Assembly (NCBI RefSeq): GCF_042453785.1
Contig: NC_091675.1
Location: 1,128,501 to 1,192,500 of the forward strand
DNA: 64,000 nucleotides
Origin: Malus domestica
Lineage: Eukaryota; Streptophyta; Magnoliopsida; Rosales; Rosaceae
Direction of reading: 5' to 3'
Numbering within the stretch: the first letter of the stretch is position 1; every line of letters begins with the position of its first letter. This document shows, one piece after another, positions 52,168 through 64,000 of the stretch. The translations under genes and the position numbers were made by a program. The notes under the pieces are model-generated. The model searched no databases. It worked only from the letters and a program-made list of their open reading frames with translations, and had not been told where the DNA came from.

Positions 52168-53591
52168 ATCAAGCAAATGAACACTTTGCATGTCTTTGAC
52201 CCCTTTTTCAAAATATGTATAATGAACTTGCAAGAAGATGGTATACGAAAACCTAACTAATTGAAATTTTTGAGTAGCGGCCGCCACTAGACCAACATGT
52301 GGAATATTATGGGTATGTATATTTTAATTTTCTCGAAAATCATCATTGCCAGCATTATTTCTATGCAAAAATGCATCGATATTATTATTCGTGCCAAACA
52401 AAACAATTTATTATAATCTTATCACATTTGTAGATACGTTTTGTATGTCAGTTTCTTAATTAATGCTGAATAGTTTAGTGTTGTTACATAACCATTTTAT
52501 TTTTATTTTTTTCAAAATCTCACAAAAAAGTATCCAAATTTGATTTTCAGTTTAATAATAAAAATTAATTGCCAAACAAATTTTCAAAATTTTCAAATAT
52601 ATATATATATATATTTTAAATGAAATGTTATCAAACAAATCCATATGGTGTGCTGAAACAAACCCAAATCAATTATTTTTTTGAGTCGAACCCAAATCAG
52701 TTATTAATTTCATGGATTGTGGCGTGATTAGACTAGTGACTACGGGAACAACTCGGAGTTTCAAGGCAATAGATGTCCACTGAGCTCAGTGTGTGAGTGG
52801 ATCGATGTTTCAATAAAAATGCATGAAGTACATGATGCCTAGCTAAAACAAGGCCGATCGCGATCGAGGCAGGCCTTGTCACTTGTCAAGCACCAAAGGC
52901 CACTGATTGTTTCAAAGTGTATATGATAGGATGGATAGAATCGCGCAACTAGGAATCTTCTTTGTAGCTTTGGAATATTTTGCAAAAGATTCCAATACTA
53001 TCTTCTCAAAGAACATGATCGATCATGAGGGAGAGCAAAGGTTAGTAGGTATCAAATTGTTCATGCAAATGAGGTAGTGCATGGTGGGTTAGGGTTTGGG
53101 ACCCTTCTTTTTTCACGTTAATGGTGCGATTGGAAACCAAGGGTAATGGGAACTGTGTCACTCTCATGAACGTGGATGCCAAAAATGGCAAACAAATTAA
53201 TGGAGAGAGAGAGAGAGAGAGAGAAAGAGAGATGGTTTCTTTTCAATGGGGATGGTACTAGGAGTGGTCTGCCACTGTATGGTTGGGACAGATGTGTCAA
53301 AGGTTGATGGCAATCGTTGACAAAGTGGCACTGGTAAAATACGTGTCTTTGTGTTATTTGTTCAGCATTGGGGGATCAAAACAACTATTTCTACTACGTG
53401 CATTACCTGGTTAGGCTTTTATGCCCAAGTTAAGTCTCATGGTTATTAGCCTATCACAACTCTAGAAGAGAAACTGACATCAGAATTGACAGATTATAGG
53501 ATGGTAATACCAAACCCTTCAAGAGGAGCGAACCATATTTGTATGTGGAATTTGGTGATGTACTTCTTCAATTTTTCTTGCCGATGCACAT
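52168..53591. other. Intergenic region
   Basis: AT-rich to 52700, then mixed unique sequence with a 12 bp palindrome CGATCGCGATCG (52855-52866) and a (GA)n run. No gene supported. Confidence 0.5.
53203..53230. repeat. (GA)n microsatellite
   Basis: A GA run with one AAA interruption. Confidence 0.8.
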
Positions 53592-54061
53592 TTGACCGTT
53601 AAATTTGAGATTGACATAACTCTTCACTTTAGTTCCTGTGATTTGAAAAAAATATATGTTACATAAGAACCAAAATAACAAAAATATCTTCAATTTAATA
53701 AACAATGGGCCAAAATGATTTGACAAAAATTGAGAGTATTTTTGTCATTTCATTCTTATTTTACGGAGATTTTTCACGGAATGACCAAAATGATTGATGG
53801 TGGACAAACTCAAAGACCATTTCTATCGATTTCAAATGTCGGGGACTAAAATGAGGAGTTATGTCAATCTCAATGACCATTTTGGTAGACAAACTCAGAG
53901 ATCACTTCTATCGATTTCAAATGTTGGGGACTAAAATGAGGAGTTATGTCAATCTCAAGGACCATTTTGGTGGACAAACTCAGAGATCACTTCTATCAAT
54001 TTCAAATATCAGGAACCAAAGTGAGAAATTATGTTAATCTCAGAGACCATTTTAAGGTCAA
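53592..54061. mobile_element. Foldback element with internal tandem repeats
   Basis: The left end (ttgaccgttaaatttgagat, then tgacataactcttcacttta) pairs with the right end (gtgagaaattatgttaatct, then ttaaggtcaa). The right part holds three tandem 85 bp units starting gacaaactca at 53803, 53888 and 53973. It has no coding. No target duplication was fixed. Confidence 0.65.
53803..54057 (+). repeat. Three tandem 85 bp units
   Basis: Each unit runs gacaaactca(a/g)agatcac ... tttcaaatgt..ggggactaaa ... gttatgtcaatctca; spacing is exactly 85 bp twice. The third unit is the most diverged and merges with the right arm of the foldback. Confidence 0.85.
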
Positions 54062-55083
54062 CTGCCTTTAGTTTAATTTGTTGAATCAAGTCCAACGTTC
54101 AAATCTGTATCAGCATACAGTGCCATTAGGTACTGCATGTCATCTATTATGGGACATGTGTTTCATGTTGTATATGGGTATGAAAGAAAAAGATCAGAAA
54201 AAATATATGTAAAACAAATGAAGTCGACACTTGAATTCAAACAAATTAATTAGAGAAGTGTGCTCTTTTCTCTACACCAAACTTCGAATCCCCTTGAGTC
54301 CTTGACATCACAAATGAGGGTTATCTACTATGCTAAAGCTAAAGAGAGCCAATTACTTCAATATATATGCCCTAATCGAAACTTATGAGAAATTTTTAAT
54401 TGTGACGGGAACACAAGTGGTAAACTATGTGTTTTAATAGGAGTGGTGGGAAAATTTATTTTTTAAGTTATTAACTTTTTAGCACATATATCCCACCATT
54501 TGTATAGTGACATGTGGTGTACTATCCCGTGTACCGGTCACACTGAAAAATCTCTCGAAACTTATAGTCAAAAGAAGAAAACTAATTGACTTTGATGAGT
54601 ACCTTAATCTTGAAAATCAACATGAGCCTACCCAATAATCATGCAGTTTCCTTTAAGAAAAGCAAGTGATGCCATATATGTAGTATATGCACTCAAAATA
54701 TCCGTCGTAGCTTAGCCCTTTTACAATGTTTACACAGTGTTCGGCGGTGGGTGGAATCACTTTTGTGCCAAAAGAGCCAAACAAAAGCAATAAAGAGTTG
54801 CTAGTGGGTTTTATCCGGTAGCTAGTGAGAACTATGAAAAAGAAACGAACCAACCCACATAAAGTTATAGGGATCTTCCCAAACGAGGGATTAATTGGTT
54901 TGCCTTTATATCTCAATCCGATTTCATTTACCAAACATGGAGATAATAATATAGACCTTCATGAATCATTATTGTTGTTGTAGTATTTTCGTGATTGGTT
55001 TTGGAAGATTGCATATGAATTCATATACCCTGTAAAAAGAAAACAAATTAAAAACAAGATGAAAGAAAACCATTTGTCTAACC

Positions 55084-55220
55084 ACACCGGAACTTAGCTA
55101 AATTGGTTAGATCAGTAATTTTTTTTTTAATTCAAATTCGAATCCTTGCCTTCTCTGTTTATATACAACTTCAAAGGATCACCTTAATTGTACGATTATT
55201 AGTAGGAATATCAGTGGTTT
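55084..55220 (+). repeat. tRNA-derived SINE-like fragment
   Basis: ttagctaaattggttaga matches a tRNA A-box region, and aattcgaatcc, about 50 bp on, matches a B-box, with a T-run between. The rest is not tRNA-like, so it is a SINE remnant and not a functional tRNA gene. Confidence 0.45.
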
Positions 55221-55934
55221 TAAATAAGTGGGACTGAGTTTAGTTGAGCGGCGTTCATATATATAATATCAGTGATGGCAACATTTTTAAACTAACAAGT
55301 TTGAGACAATAGCATCAGACTTAAAGAGAAAGAACAAGAAACGTCCAACCATGATAGGGGTAGGCCACATTACCTATTCTATTATATTAAGAGAAGAGGG
55401 CTTGTCAAACTCTTTGCGGCATTTTTTTCTATTTTGCCTCATTTTTTATACACAATGTTGACATGAGGAGGGCAAAATAGTAATTTTGTATCAAAATATT
55501 TTCATAAGATAAAAATATGCACTTATTAAGAGAAATTGTCACACTATCATCTTTTCATACAGGTAAGTGAAATCATGATGTTTTTTGGATAGTTTGAACT
55601 GAAGTGGTTGCGTTTTAGGAAAACGTGAGAGGAGGTGGGAGGTTGTTCACACACACAAAGTATGTGCTCTCTGCTAGTGACTATGACCCAAAGGCTATAA
55701 GATCTGGTTTAACCCCTTTAGTTTTTCATTTATTTTAGATATTGGTTAGTAAAGCACTTTTAAATAGTCATCATACACTTTAATCAATGATTGTTTAATT
55801 TGAAAGAAAAACTACAACTCTTATTTTATCTCTAAAACTTGTTGACTCTGAGAGGCTGGAGGGCGATCTCGACCTCAATCCAGGAATTAAAAATATTTTG
55901 CACGTGCATGTAAAGAATTGGGCTACATCTTATA

Positions 55935-56100
55935 TTGATAATTAGTTTTACATGAAACCTCAATTTCTTTGTGGTATCAAAATAGGTTACCCATGTGCAT
56001 GTTGAGCTTAATGGCCTATATACTTCCGCGTCACTTATGAATTGTCCGCGTGTTAGGCTAAAATAAGTTGAGAGTGTGAGCTTGCTAACACTGAGTGTGA
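55935..56100 (+). mobile_element. Decayed relative of the miniature LTR element
   Basis: On the plus strand, ttacatgaaacctcaatttc is followed by tggtatcaaaata, a damaged initiator-Met primer site, then ttaatggcc and the gtccgcgtgttaggct interior seen in the intact copy at 37235, ending near gttgagagtgtgagc. It is heavily mutated. Confidence 0.45.
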
Positions 56101-59100
56101 CTTAACATTAGCATTGTCTTATGGGTGTAGCTTTGTCCATGCTCATCAACTAGAGAGAAACATACAAATTGGTGCAAATATAAAGAAGACATTGATATTG
56201 ATATTGTCTCGAAATTGCTAAACATTTGTGTTCAATTGTGTAAAGGCACGAGCAAGACGACTCTTGTGCATTCAACCAGTTGATTATTGCTGTTTCCCAA
56301 GTTTTCTAATCATGGGTTTTTCCTTGATTTATGCGAATGTGCTAATAAACGTTAACTATCATTAGTTGTAGTAATTATGTGTTTTAATTCAAATCTTCTT
56401 CGGTACATTCATATGAATATAGTTGTTTAGAAGAGATTTTTAGTGTGCCTGAAACACGAGCATATATACTATTTGTTATTATACAAATGGAAGGACATTT
56501 GAAATAAAAAACTTTATTGTAGTTATCTAATAACATATGACATACCATCTTGTATTCCGGGAACATTGAAAAATCTCTAATTTTTAGGAGGTGAACGATA
56601 TATAGGCCACCCTAGCTGTCAACGTGACACGTGTTCTAAATGCACATGTAATGTTGATGTCACCATGTGTGCAAATTCATAAAGTGTATGCTAAAACCTA
56701 AAAGTCGAATTAATCATATGTTATTAGCTAGTTATATACAGAAAATAAATTCAGAAAGCTTCCCTACCCAAAAGTAAAAGATACTAAACACACAGCCCTA
56801 GCTGCAAAAAGAGAAAAACGAGAGTCCACTATAGTTATCTACTACTTGGCCACCCAAATATTTTGGGATCTCTCTTTTTTATGTGCACCATCCAAAACAG
56901 AACGTGCGGTTCTCACTTTTCCTTATTTTGTATTCCAAACATTTACCAACATAAAATAAAACAAAAGTCACGTACTTAAATTATTGTATACAAGCTCAGG
57001 CAAATGATAATGACCTATGCTAGCAGGTTGGGTTTGGTTATGGAACGAGATGCTTTTGGTTTTAAGAGCCTCCTAATTTTATTGTAGATTTTTTAAGATA
57101 GGATGTTGGGTCTATAATAATTCTTTTAGGTTCAACTGAAACAAAATCAATGATAAAATATTAACGCGGTCACAAATTGTAAAAAATGTTCTTTTTGTAT
57201 ATACAACGAGTGTATATTTCAAACTATGATTTACAGTATAAGAAATGACTCATTGGAAGAAAAAAAATCCAAATTTTCCTTATTATATATTACATGTATT
57301 TTTATGTACAAGGTCATATATAATGCAAGTTCGTAATTTATAATATTGTTAATCCTATTCCCTACACTGCTTAGAGAAATATTCTATATAGAAGACCTTG
57401 GATACAAAATTAATTTATATCCGCCGTAGAGGTATCACACCTTTATTCAGACTGGGGAAGTAATTAAGGATATTCTTGATATGATGTTGATCTCAAATTG
57501 CATTATGTACCTTGCCCGCAAAGTTTCAAAAAGAATATATTGTTTATTTACCTTGTCTACCTTCAAGGGCGGATCCATACATGGACCCGAGTGTTTCCGG
57601 AATCACTCGGAAGTCCTGCGCTGTAGGGACTTCTAAGGACCAGTCAAAGGTTTGGGTAAGTGGTTGAAGAGAAAATATCACTATAGCTGTGTAGATGTTT
57701 TGCAACAAAATTTTTGAAACTAGAAGAAATATCTAATTTCAAAGAAGAGGAACACAAAGAATACCATTTTGGCTCTACTGTTTTTGGACCTTGGTTCCAA
57801 CGATTAAGAAAGACTATCTCCATTTCTCACGTGAGCAACTCCCCATTTTTTTTTTTAAATTATTGTCCAATCAGGTAAGCTACCTTATTAATATCCTAAT
57901 TACACAAAACAAAAACAATGTGCTAATTTACCTAACAAGTATGTATAACAGAAAGAAAAACTCAAATGGTCGTGAAGATTTTAATATCATAGGATCGATT
58001 AAAACACGCTTTGGATGAGGGTCCACCATTGGTCGAGATCGATAAGAAAGGCAAGAAAAAGTGTACGCCACTTTGATAGATGATCAATCAGGACCATCAG
58101 TATATTTTTCAAAAAGAAAAAAGTAGCAGCCAACAGGAAGAATCCATCTTTTTGGGCGTTTATTTTGGAATAAACCTTAAGAAAAATAAATTTTTAGGCA
58201 GAACAATAGCAGAGCAGTTGTTATCTGGTGGTATTTCTCTTAACTTGAAAGTGAGAGGTCTTAATTAGTTTTGAATCTTATAGATGACAAATTCGATACC
58301 AAATTAAGCTGCCTATTAAATTGGCCAAGTTAATATTGTCTTTTCTTTTAGTTTTAGACATTCAAATTTAATCTTGGATGCCATTTTTAAAGTTTGAGCT
58401 TTTTCGTTAAATATTAGGTAACATCTCTTAATTAACGATCAAACTAGAATTAAAGCGTCTTTAATTTGTTTTTATAAGATGATTGATGACCCCTTGATCC
58501 TCCTCCTTAGGAAACCTAATGAAGTGTTTCCACTAAGTGAGACTAAATATATTCTCCCACTGGTTACTGGCCACTCGTAAAAATAAAGTTTGCTCGATCG
58601 ATTGTGCAGGTTGTGTTTCGATATCGTGATATGAATCCTCTTCACTTTAAAAGACATGCTGCCTCCCCTCGATTGAGACCGCCATCATACTATACTTGAA
58701 AAAGAACCAATGGCCTGCCCAGGAACAATATATCTATTAATTTTAATTAATTAGGGTTTTTTTTATCATTAAAAGGTGTTTCTATCTGACAGCAAGCAAG
58801 GGGATTTTTGTAATAAGTATTGTTTGTTGTAAAAGCTAGGGTTTTGGAATAGAAGGACGGGGTGGTCTGACCCGGCCTGCATGAACCGGTCGGACACACC
58901 ACCCTGACCAAGCCAGTTGTGATGTTAATTGCATTTGCTCCATTCCATTCTCTTTTTCAGTTGCATAAGTACATGAGCGACAGCTGCAATTAGATTTTCT
59001 TTGCACGAGAGAATCTTCCAATCCAGTGTTTGGTCGACTCACCATCTCCATCTTTGACTAGTTAAAAGATTGATCACTATTGTTGATTTCCACAACAATA

Positions 59101-60226
59101 TATATTTTATATTCTCATTCTCATACATACATTTCTGCATCCAATTTTACTTATTATTGAAAAAAATTTGTAAACGGTAATATATTTTTCCTTTACAATA
59201 AACTCTTTTTTTGAATGAGTACTATATTTATTAGAAGCAAGAGTGTATAAATTATTGAATAATACTTGCATTTTTTTTTTATGAATTCATTCTTCAACTT
59301 GCAGATAACGTATCTCCATTTTAGAAATTTCATAATCATAATCGTCCAATTTCTTAAGCTTCATTTAAAATAATCCTACAAAAAATCATTTGAATCAACA
59401 TCGTTTAATAAGTCAAATGCATCAAACAAATCAGCACTGTAGGTATAAAGTAACATGTTAAAGATAAACCGTTCATTTGTTCTATACATCTTAATGACCA
59501 AACAATATCTGATTCGAATGATCCTTTTATAAGAATGGCCTTCAAATGAAAAAATAAAATAAATTGAATTGTTCCGGTTATGAAAGTTTTGCGGTGAAAA
59601 TATGTTATTTACAAGCGGAGGAATGAGCTCATCCTCCCATGAGGGGAATGCAAGTATTATACTAAATTACTTTTTGATTGAGTACTATATTCATTTGGAG
59701 CAAGAATAGAGAACTAGAGCTTTGGTTAACTTGTCACAACATAGGAACAATGTTTATTTTGGTAATTCTGTTGGAATTTTCATCTTTTATTTTATTTTCT
59801 TTAAATCCTGTATTAATTTGAACGGGAGTTCTAACGAAATTGTTCAAAAGAACTATTGCTTCACATTGTGACAAGTTTATAGACCAATACTCACAAATTT
59901 TTAATTCAATTACTAGAGCTCTGATAAATATAGAGTAAAAAATAATTCATACAAGGAGGTATTAGCATGTCTCTAGAAATGCCTACTTATAAAAGAATGA
60001 GTCCAAGTATTTTTCCCATTTCAAAACTATATGAGTGCACATGTACAGGTACAATACAAGAAATGATGAGAATTGTACAGGAGGAAAGTGTGATATTTCA
60101 AATAGGGATGTGCTATCCACACATCTTTTTTTACTTCTCACACACCCCTTATTAATTTATATTTGTTAATCTTCTTCAATTCATCTGATCCGACGGTAGA
60201 AAACTAAAAAGGTATGAGAGAAGTAA

Positions 60227-61198
60227 GGCTATCTCCAACCGAGGGTTGGCCAGATGGCTCGTTTTAGCCCTCTGACCCTCCAAGATATTAATATTTTAAT
60301 GAACAATACATGGCCATATTTGCCTCCATCTCCAACCGAGGGCCAAAGGGTCATAGGGCTTGTTTTAACCCTGTCACAAAAAACCGTCTCCAACCGAGGA
60401 CCAAACATAATTTATTATTTTAAACCTACGACTTAAATTCAAATCCAACGTCTAATTAAGTGACGTCAGCTAGTCGTTGGTAGCTGACGTCATGCTGATG
60501 TTAGCTAATCGTTGGAGTATCTCTATAAATGAGTACATGAGGCACTATAGAATGATATGTTCTCTTGCCACAAACAAATACCTACAATGGGATATTGTTG
60601 CACATCTTTGGGCCAAAAGAAGTATGGAGTAGGCGTTTAAGTTTTATGTTGTTAAATGTTTTTAAAAATGTTGTTTAAGTTTCATGTTGTTAAATAATTT
60701 TTTTATGTTGGTTAATGTTATTTAATGTTGTTTCATATTGTTTAATGTTGTTTCATGTTACTTAATTTAATTTAATGTTGTCTAATGGCTTATGAAGTTA
60801 TAGGAAAAAAATAGAATTTAAAAAAAATATGAAACAAATTTTGTAAAATAGAAGTTATAGGAAGTTATAGAAAAAAAAAATAGAATTTAAAAATAGAAGT
60901 TATAGGAAATTTTTTTTGTAAATAATAAAAAAAAAAACTGTAAAAAATAACGGCTAGTTGACGTCAGTTAGCCATTGCATTTGAAAATTTAGCCTAGCAT
61001 TCTTATCAGTTATATCCGACAAGAATGCTCAAATTTTTTGCCAGCTCGGGGCTGACTGGATTGGGCCAGCCCTTTGGCCCTTTAGTCCTTTTAGATTATG
61101 TGGGGCCTACGAGCTCTCTGGCCTAGCCCTCGGTTGGAGATGTTTTTCCGACATTTTTTTGCCCTCTAGCCTTCTGGATCATTTGGTTGGAGATAGCC
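60227..61198. mobile_element. 972 bp Harbinger-type MITE
   Basis: Perfect 14 bp inverted ends GGCTATCTCCAACC / GGTTGGAGATAGCC with TAA duplications (60224-60226 and 61199-61201). Subterminal copies of the 'tctccaaccgagg' motif recur inside at 60328 and 60387, and inverted at about 61128. Each half contains a TGACGTCA palindrome (about 60485 and 60959) in inverted context. The centre is AT-rich and has no coding. Confidence 0.9.
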
Positions 61199-61201
61199 TA
61201 A

Positions 61202-62225
61202 AAAAAAGTATATGAATATCACACTCCTTTCAAATATTTGATTAAGGGGCGGTGGGGAATGGTCAAGGTGGTGGTGGGGTTCTAGAGTTTCATGGCGGAT
61301 GAGAATGCATGGTATGGGTTGGTTTTGGGTTTCCCACATCCCCTCGTGCGCGCTATCTGTCATGGATCATGCAATTGGATGACGGCTTCCCCTTAATTAT
61401 CATCATCAATAGCGTGCTGCCAAAATAGAGAATCTGTTTAGGGCAATTTCATTTTTTACCTTTTAAGATAATTTTTTGAATTAGGCATAGGTTTTTCTTG
61501 TGTAAATTTACTTGGATATATTTTCATGGTGATTGGAATTGGGTATATATTTTTTTTGGTAATTTTAATTGGGTATATTTTTAATGGTAATTTGATTTAG
61601 GCATATTACTTTTTTGGTAATTTGAATTAGGTATATTTCATTTTTGGTAATTTGAATTTGGTTATCCATGCACAAAATAAAATGTACCAAGAATAATATA
61701 CCTACCAATTTGTTGGCGTGAGTCGTAATTAAACGTAAATAACCTCTGTTTGTTATTTACCTAGTCTGCATATAGGTGAATTCATAATAATCATATAGGT
61801 ACATTCATAATAATGCACACTAATTATTGACTAAGAATGAAGTAATGATATACTTACTATCTATTTGTATCATCATTTGTATAATTTATTTAATATAGAT
61901 AAGATCCGTCAATGCATGTGAATCTCATTTTTATTAAAAAAATGATAAAAATAAATAGTAAAAGTATCATTTTTGTTAAGAATGACATAATTCTAATTAA
62001 GTTTCATTCCATTTTTCCATGGTAGTGGTTGTGCGATCCATTGGAGGGTTGTCTTGTCAGCCAAGTAGAGCAGAATATAAGTGAGTGAATGTGGGAGACA
62101 GCCAAAAACATTTAAAGGTTAGCAACAGTTGACAAAACATCTTTTTAGGGCCCCCTGGGAACCACACGGGACCCACATCCTTCTCACTCTATCTCTCTTG
62201 ACTCTGTTGACTCCCCCCTTCCTCT
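61202..62225. other. WAT1 upstream region
   Basis: AT-rich; 61540-61670 repeats a short 'ggtaatttgaatt(g/a)ggtatat' motif several times. No gene. Confidence 0.5.
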
Positions 62226-62237
62226 CTATATTTATAT
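62226..62237 (+). promoter_or_regulatory. Putative TATA box of the WAT1-type gene
   Basis: ctatatttatat lies about 120 bp upstream of the start codon, followed by a CT-rich leader (62255-62300) typical of plant 5' UTRs. Confidence 0.5.
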
Positions 62238-62355
62238 CTCTAATTCCATCCCTAACTCTCCACCTCCACTTCTCTTCTTCTTCCTCTTTTTTCTCTTACG
62301 TTGCTAATCTATCATTTTCCAGCTTAATCAGCTAGATTAATTAGGTGATTGACCA

Positions 62356-63677
62356 ATGGCGGACGCAGCAGGTTCGGCCTCTGCAAAGAGAATGTGTTCG
62401 GTGCCTGAGAGGCTCCAACTGCATGGTGCCATGCTGGCCTTGCAGTTTGGCTATGCAGGTTTTCATGTCGTCTCAAGAGCTGCCCTAAACATGGGCATTA
62501 GCAAGCTCGTTTTCCCAGTTTACAGAAACATCATAGCTCTTCTCCTCCTCCTTCCCTTTGCCTATTTTCTAGAGAAGTACATACTGCGAAATGATTTTCT
62601 TATACACTTTTTATCTTTCTATACGTTTATGTTTATTTCTGTCCATTAATTTCTTTTATTTATTTTTTAATTAAAAAACAAGAATGTGTGTTGAGGAGAG
62701 AAAATGATTGTGCGCTTATTTATAATTAATAAAAATTGCATATTGAGATTAATTAACACGTTCATCTTGTTATTTTTTCTTGGCTCCATCAGGAAGGACA
62801 GACCTGCAATCACTCTAAACTTTCTCATCCAGTTCTTCCTCCTTGCGCTTGTTGGGTATGATGAAATATACTTACACATTTGAACAGTCGAGACCTATAT
62901 TGTTGCGCTAATTAACTATTTAATAATCACCTTTTTATTCATTAATTAATTTTCTTAATTTACAGAATTACAGCAAACCAAGGATTCTACTTGCTGGGGT
63001 TAGACAACACATCACCCACCTTTGCTTCTGCAATCCAAAACTCCGTCCCTGCCATTACCTTCCTCATGGCAGCCATACTCCGGTAACGTTATTAATTTAC
63101 ATAATGAGTCACAACATTTTAATTCCTAAGTCTTTTAAGAAAAAAAAAATTACTTTGTTAACAAGTGTTTCACTTTTATGCATCTAAATAACATTAAATA
63201 AATTAATATTGCAGGATAGAGCACGTAAGACTGAACCGAAAAGATGGTATTGCCAAGGTGCTCGGAACGGTCTTCTGCGTCGCCGGAGCGTCTGTAATCA
63301 CGCTCTACAAGGGCCCCACCATATACAGTCCAACTCCTCCACTCCAGATGATGAGATTGATGAGCAGTACTACTACCTCTGCAATCTCATCAACATCTTC
63401 GTCAGCAATAGTGTCGACTCTCTCATCGCTTGGCGATGCAAAGGGGAAGAGCTGGACTCTGGGCTGCCTCTACCTGATCGGACACTGCCTGTCGTGGTCC
63501 GGTTGGCTCGTGTTGCAGGCGCCGGTTCTGAAGAAGTACCCGGCCAGGCTCTCAGTGACATCGTACACGTGTTTCTTTGGGCTGATACAGTTCATCATAA
63601 TTGCTGCAGTTTTTGAGAGAGACGGTCAGGCTTGGATCTTTCACAACGGTGGTGAAGTCTTCAGCATTCTCTACGCG
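62356..63677 (+). CDS. WAT1: WAT1-type EamA transporter, 5' part
   Basis: Four exons lie in the window: 62356-62576, 62793-62855, 62966-63082 and 63215-63677, in phase, giving 288 residues. The donor at 63678 leads into an intron running past the right edge; about 100 residues should follow. Hydrophobic segments alternate from LQLHGAMLALQFGYAGFHVV onward as in the first EamA domain, followed by PAITFLMAAILR, VAGASVITLYKGP, a Ser/Thr-rich loop, then WTLGCLYLIGHCLSWSGWLV and TSYTCFFGLIQFIIIAAVF of the second half. Identity to Arabidopsis WAT1 appears very high by memory (GFHVVSRAALNMGISKLVFP). Family knowledge: WAT1 is a tonoplast auxin transporter needed for secondary wall formation in fibres. 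The start is the first ATG and matches the family. Confidence 0.92.
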
Positions 63678-64000
63678 GTACGTATTAGTAGCCAGGCTCA
63701 TTACCTAATGACGATCACTGTTTCTTAATTCTCAGTTAAAACTAAAAAGCCTTCTTAATACAAAAAAATTTCAAGCTTCGCCTGGTTTATACTTACTAGA
63801 GCATTTAATTATACAAATGTTTCATGTAAAAAAAAAGTGGCATTATTTATAAGGTAATACATCCAATTGTTATAAAATGAAGAGCATGCTCCTCAGGAAA
63901 TTCGTCGTATCTGTTGTATATCCTCTTTTTCCATCTTTTATATTACATGACACGCATTAAGAAAGTCAATTCTTTTCATAGCTTTTGAATATTCTTCTTT
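63678..64000 (+). other. Intron of the WAT1-type gene, incomplete
   Basis: AT-rich sequence after the gtacgt donor; no acceptor followed by WAT1-like coding is seen before the window ends. Confidence 0.8.

Larger units (their letters stand above)
54062..60223. other. Long intergenic region
   Basis: No supported gene in about 6 kb. Contents: a tRNA-like SINE scrap (55084-55220), a decayed miniature-LTR relative (55935-56100), a fragment beginning caagggcggatccata (57566) that resembles a transposon end, and a GC-richer unique patch at 58850-59050 of unknown role. The minus-strand 93-codon frame at 54653-54934 resembles nothing I know. Confidence 0.45.

Noticed and set aside
54653..54934. 93-codon minus frame
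   Set aside because: Resembles no family I know; isolated in AT-rich DNA without exon-like signals.
58836..59051. 71-codon minus frame with Cys and Arg
   Set aside because: No signal peptide or known peptide motif; GC-richer patch noted only as unassigned sequence.

Overview
The window is plant nuclear DNA. Its coding genes have spliced, family-typical exons with GT-AG introns, spaced 8-12 kb apart in AT-rich DNA full of transposon debris. A Cassandra-type LTR carrying a 5S rRNA-like segment, together with the LTR and MITE families present, suggests Rosaceae, most likely the apple/pear lineage. That placement is an inference from repeat families I recognise, not from a marker gene.

Genes in order: a B-box zinc-finger regulator of the BBX20/21/22 type (minus, 4938-6224); a microspherule-like FHA nuclear protein of the EMB1967 type (minus, 13173-17725); a SHI/STY (SRS) RING-like zinc-finger transcription factor (minus, 28178-29761); an RD19-type papain-like cysteine protease (minus, 36457-38722); the beta subunit of TFIIF (plus, 49068-50991); and the 5' two thirds of a WAT1-type vacuolar transporter (plus, 62356-63677, running off the right edge). 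I rebuilt the exons of each by hand, and reading phase is kept across every junction. The genes are unrelated single units, not a pathway cluster or operon.

Repeats dominate the rest. Positions 1 to about 3190 hold a roughly 2.3 kb solo LTR next to a minus-oriented LTR fragment. A hAT-type MITE rich in CGGTT lies at 7616-8527. Three small foldback elements with 8-10 bp target duplications (Mutator-like) lie at 19726, 35928 and 51582, and other foldbacks at 26500 and 53592. Two copies of a 355 bp Harbinger-type MITE lie at 47900 and 51810, with a longer relative at 20491. A 972 bp MITE with perfect 14 bp ends lies at 60227.

The most unusual parts are two. First, a decayed PIF/Harbinger transposon (about 39255-47081) has its transposase reading frame split by a 4,420 bp retroelement. 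That insert has a Cassandra LTR at one end and a Ty3/gypsy-like LTR at the other, yet is bounded by one clean AAAGA target duplication. Second, a complete miniature LTR retrotransposon only 330 bp long (112 bp LTRs, an initiator-Met-type primer site, CTGTC duplication) lies inside an intron of the RD19 protease gene, with decayed relatives elsewhere in the window. No CRISPR array, rRNA gene, intact tRNA gene or recognisable miRNA precursor was found.
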